DNA of 7,276 nt from Gemmatimonadota bacterium. Its GTDB lineage: Bacteria > Gemmatimonadota > Gemmatimonadetes > Gemmatimonadales > Gemmatimonadaceae. The position numbers and the translations under genes were made by a program. Shown here piece by piece: positions 6,330 to 7,276 of this stretch (positions are counted from its first letter, which is position 1; every line of letters begins with the position of its first letter). Location: the NCBI GenBank assembly GCA_029884515.1, contig JAOUHR010000088.1:1-7276 (forward strand), given 5' to 3'. Under the pieces are notes generated by a model. The model was not told the origin of the DNA, did not search any database, and worked only from the letters and a program-made list of their open reading frames with translations.

Positions 6330-7135
6330 CGCGCGGACCGTCCGCAGGTGACACAGAACTTCCAGCCGGATTCGATCTCGGCGCTGCACCCTGCGCAGCG
6401 CCGCACGCTGAGGTTCTGGCCGCAGGCGGGGCAGAACCGGATCGCGCGCCCCTGCGGGATCGGCGACGAGCAGTACGGGCACCCGGGGTCCTCGGTCGCG
6501 GCGGCGGTGGCGGGTGCGTAGGCATCCACCAGCGCGCCCTCTGGCGCCGCGTCGTCCGGCGGCGGGGGCGGCACTTTCGCGACGATGGGCGCACCCGCCC
6601 TGGGAGCGGAGGCGGCGGGCGCCGGCCGCAGCGTGATCGGCGTGGTGGGCGCGGGCTTCGCTGCCGGGGGCATCGCCGGCTTGGCCGTCGGCTTGGCCGC
6701 CGGCTTGGCCGCCGGCTTCGCGCCCGCCGGAGCGCGTGACTCGGCGGTGACGGCGCGTCCGCCGAGCGGCGTCGGCGGACGCAGGTCGATCGTCGTATCG
6801 CCGGCGAGCACACCGTGCACGCCCTCCGTGGAGAGCCGCACCTTCGTGTTGGCATACGTGCGGATCACGTTGACGTCCGGATTCGGCGAGGCGAGTTCGG
6901 CCTTGAGGTCGTCCTGCATCAGGTCGTCCGCAAAGACGAGCGCGCGCTCGCCGGCGACGAGTTCCATCACCGCCTGCAGGTAGTCGTCCTGCGTGGCGAT
7001 CGGCCCGTCGCGCCTCGCACTCGCGTAGGGCGCGAACGTGTCGAGGATCTCGCCGACCGTGAGCGGGCGCTCGAGCGCGCCGGCTGCGTTGGCGGCCAGG
7101 ACGATGCGTCGGAAGAGGAGGTCGAGTGTGTCCAC
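6326..7135 (-). CDS. Double zinc-ribbon protein with Ala/Pro/Lys-rich linker
   Basis: This is a 269-residue protein in three parts. Residues 1-118 are a predicted alpha/beta domain that I do not recognise (LTVGEILDTFAPYASARRDG at 25-44 and the acidic DDLMQDDLKAEL at 70-81 stand out). Residues about 131-214 are a low-complexity linker rich in Ala, Pro and Lys, with AKPA repeats (139-154) and a run of five prolines (189-193). Residues 219-264 hold eight cysteines in two ribbons: CPYC(219-222)/CPACG(235-239) and CAGC(247-250)/CVTCG(261-265), a typical double zinc ribbon. Such C-terminal ribbons usually serve as structural or protein/RNA-binding modules; no catalytic motif is visible. There is no signal peptide or TM, so it is probably cytoplasmic. 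The start is GTG, 12 bases after the preceding TAA, with a weak TAGGT upstream. The end overlaps the lipoprotein ATG (ATGA). The double zinc-ribbon call is confident; the biological role is unknown. Confidence 0.86.
   Translation of the reverse strand: MDTLDLLFRRIVLAANAAGALERPLTVGEILDTFAPYASARRDGPIATQDDYLQAVMELVAGERALVFADDLMQDDLKAELASPNPDVNVIRTYANTKVRLSTEGVHGVLAGDTTIDLRPPTPLGGRAVTAESRAPAGAKPAAKPAAKPTAKPAMPPAAKPAPTTPITLRPAPAASAPRAGAPIVAKVPPPPPDDAAPEGALVDAYAPATAAATEDPGCPYCSSPIPQGRAIRFCPACGQNLSVRRCAGCSAEIESGWKFCVTCGRSAR
6675..6722 (-). repeat. 12-bp tandem repeat coding AKPA tetrapeptides
   Basis: Four successive 12-bp units on the plus strand: GCCGGCTTGGCC (6675), GTCGGCTTGGCC (6687), GCCGGCTTGGCC (6699) and the degenerate GCCGGCTTCGCG (6711). 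In the coding strand they give Ala-Lys-Pro-Ala/Thr units in the flexible linker of the zinc-ribbon protein. Copy-number change would lengthen or shorten the linker without a frameshift. Confidence 0.85.
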
Positions 7136-7147
7136 GGTACCTACGAA

Positions 7148-7276
7148 TTACCCTATGCGGGGCAAGGATGGGGAGGGGCGGAACTCGTCGGGGTCGGGAA
7201 AGGGAGAGACCTCGGCCTTGGCGCCACTCTTGGCCCGGCGGTTCGCCAGCCACGCGTCGAACGCGGACACGACGAA
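7148..7276 (-). CDS. C-terminal 42 residues of an unidentified protein; 5' end outside window
   Basis: Reading the minus strand from the window edge, one frame stays open for 42 codons (FVVSAFDAWLANRRAKSG, then a Pro/Asp/Ser-rich tail ending SLPRIG) and stops at TAA (7150-7148). It stops 12 bases before the GTG of the zinc-ribbon gene, like the other spacings in this operon. A folded helical end followed by a short charged and proline-rich tail is the usual look of a protein C-terminus. The family cannot be told from so little, and a chance open frame of this length in GC-rich DNA is possible. The longer overlapping frame that also reaches this region begins only at 7253 and is the upstream extension of the lipoprotein frame; it is not favoured. 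Confidence 0.6.
   Translation of the reverse strand, partial: FVVSAFDAWLANRRAKSGAKAEVSPFPDPDEFRPSPSLPRIG

Noticed and set aside
6333..6345. Small palindrome (GCGGAC-G-GTCCGC) at the end of the zinc-ribbon gene as a terminator
   Set aside because: It is inside coding sequence with a one-base centre and no T-tract. The next gene overlaps the stop, so termination here is unlikely.
4557..6521. 654-codon plus-strand open frame across three minus-strand genes
   Set aside because: It crosses several gene boundaries of the opposite operon, has shadow-type composition (Arg, Ser, Ala) and no recognisable motif.
6330..7253. N-terminal extension of the lipoprotein frame to give a 692-residue protein
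   Set aside because: It fully overlaps the zinc-ribbon gene in another frame and is Arg/Ala-rich without domains. The signal peptide starts only at 6329 or 6281.

Overview
The window is a GC-rich (roughly 70% by eye), gene-dense bacterial chromosome segment with no mobile element, RNA gene or CRISPR array that I can see. Gene content and protein style (type-2 elongation factor G, flavin-dependent ThyX, eukaryote-like squalene synthase, a lipoprotein and a zinc-ribbon protein with Ala/Pro/Lys linkers) fit a Gemmatimonadota-like organism. That assignment is an inference from memory of such genomes. A myxobacterial or other GC-rich lineage is not excluded.

Layout. Positions 2-754 (+) hold the C-terminal 250 residues of an EF-G paralogue. 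It converges on thyX (785-1540, minus), and a perfect 10-bp hairpin (753-776) fills the 30-base gap. Upstream of thyX is a 130-base spacer (1541-1670) with a purine-rich 7-bp tandem repeat and a four-tract G-quadruplex motif. All remaining genes are on the minus strand and tightly packed. Read in the direction of transcription they are: the tail of an unidentified protein (7276-7148); a double zinc-ribbon protein (7135-6326); a predicted lipoprotein (6329-5175, ATGA overlap); a two-TM protein with an HTH-like N-terminus (5173-4382, 1-base gap); a squalene/phytoene synthase family enzyme (4372-3296, 9-base gap); and a GlcD-type FAD-linked oxidase (3299-1671, GTGA overlap). thyX follows after the 130-base spacer.

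How the genes work together. The short gaps and two four-base stop/start overlaps suggest one polycistronic unit, whose clearest enzymatic core is isoprenoid condensation (head-to-head prenyl synthase) coupled to an FAD oxidoreductase. The three upstream genes look like envelope or accessory proteins of unknown function. ThyX makes dTMP and looks functionally separate, with its own leader. Almost none of the minus-strand starts has a strong Shine-Dalgarno sequence, so translational coupling probably matters. I found no convincing new defence or mobile system. The most notable points are the squalene-synthase/FAD-oxidase pairing, the G-rich thyX leader, and two 12-bp in-frame tandem repeats in adjacent genes.
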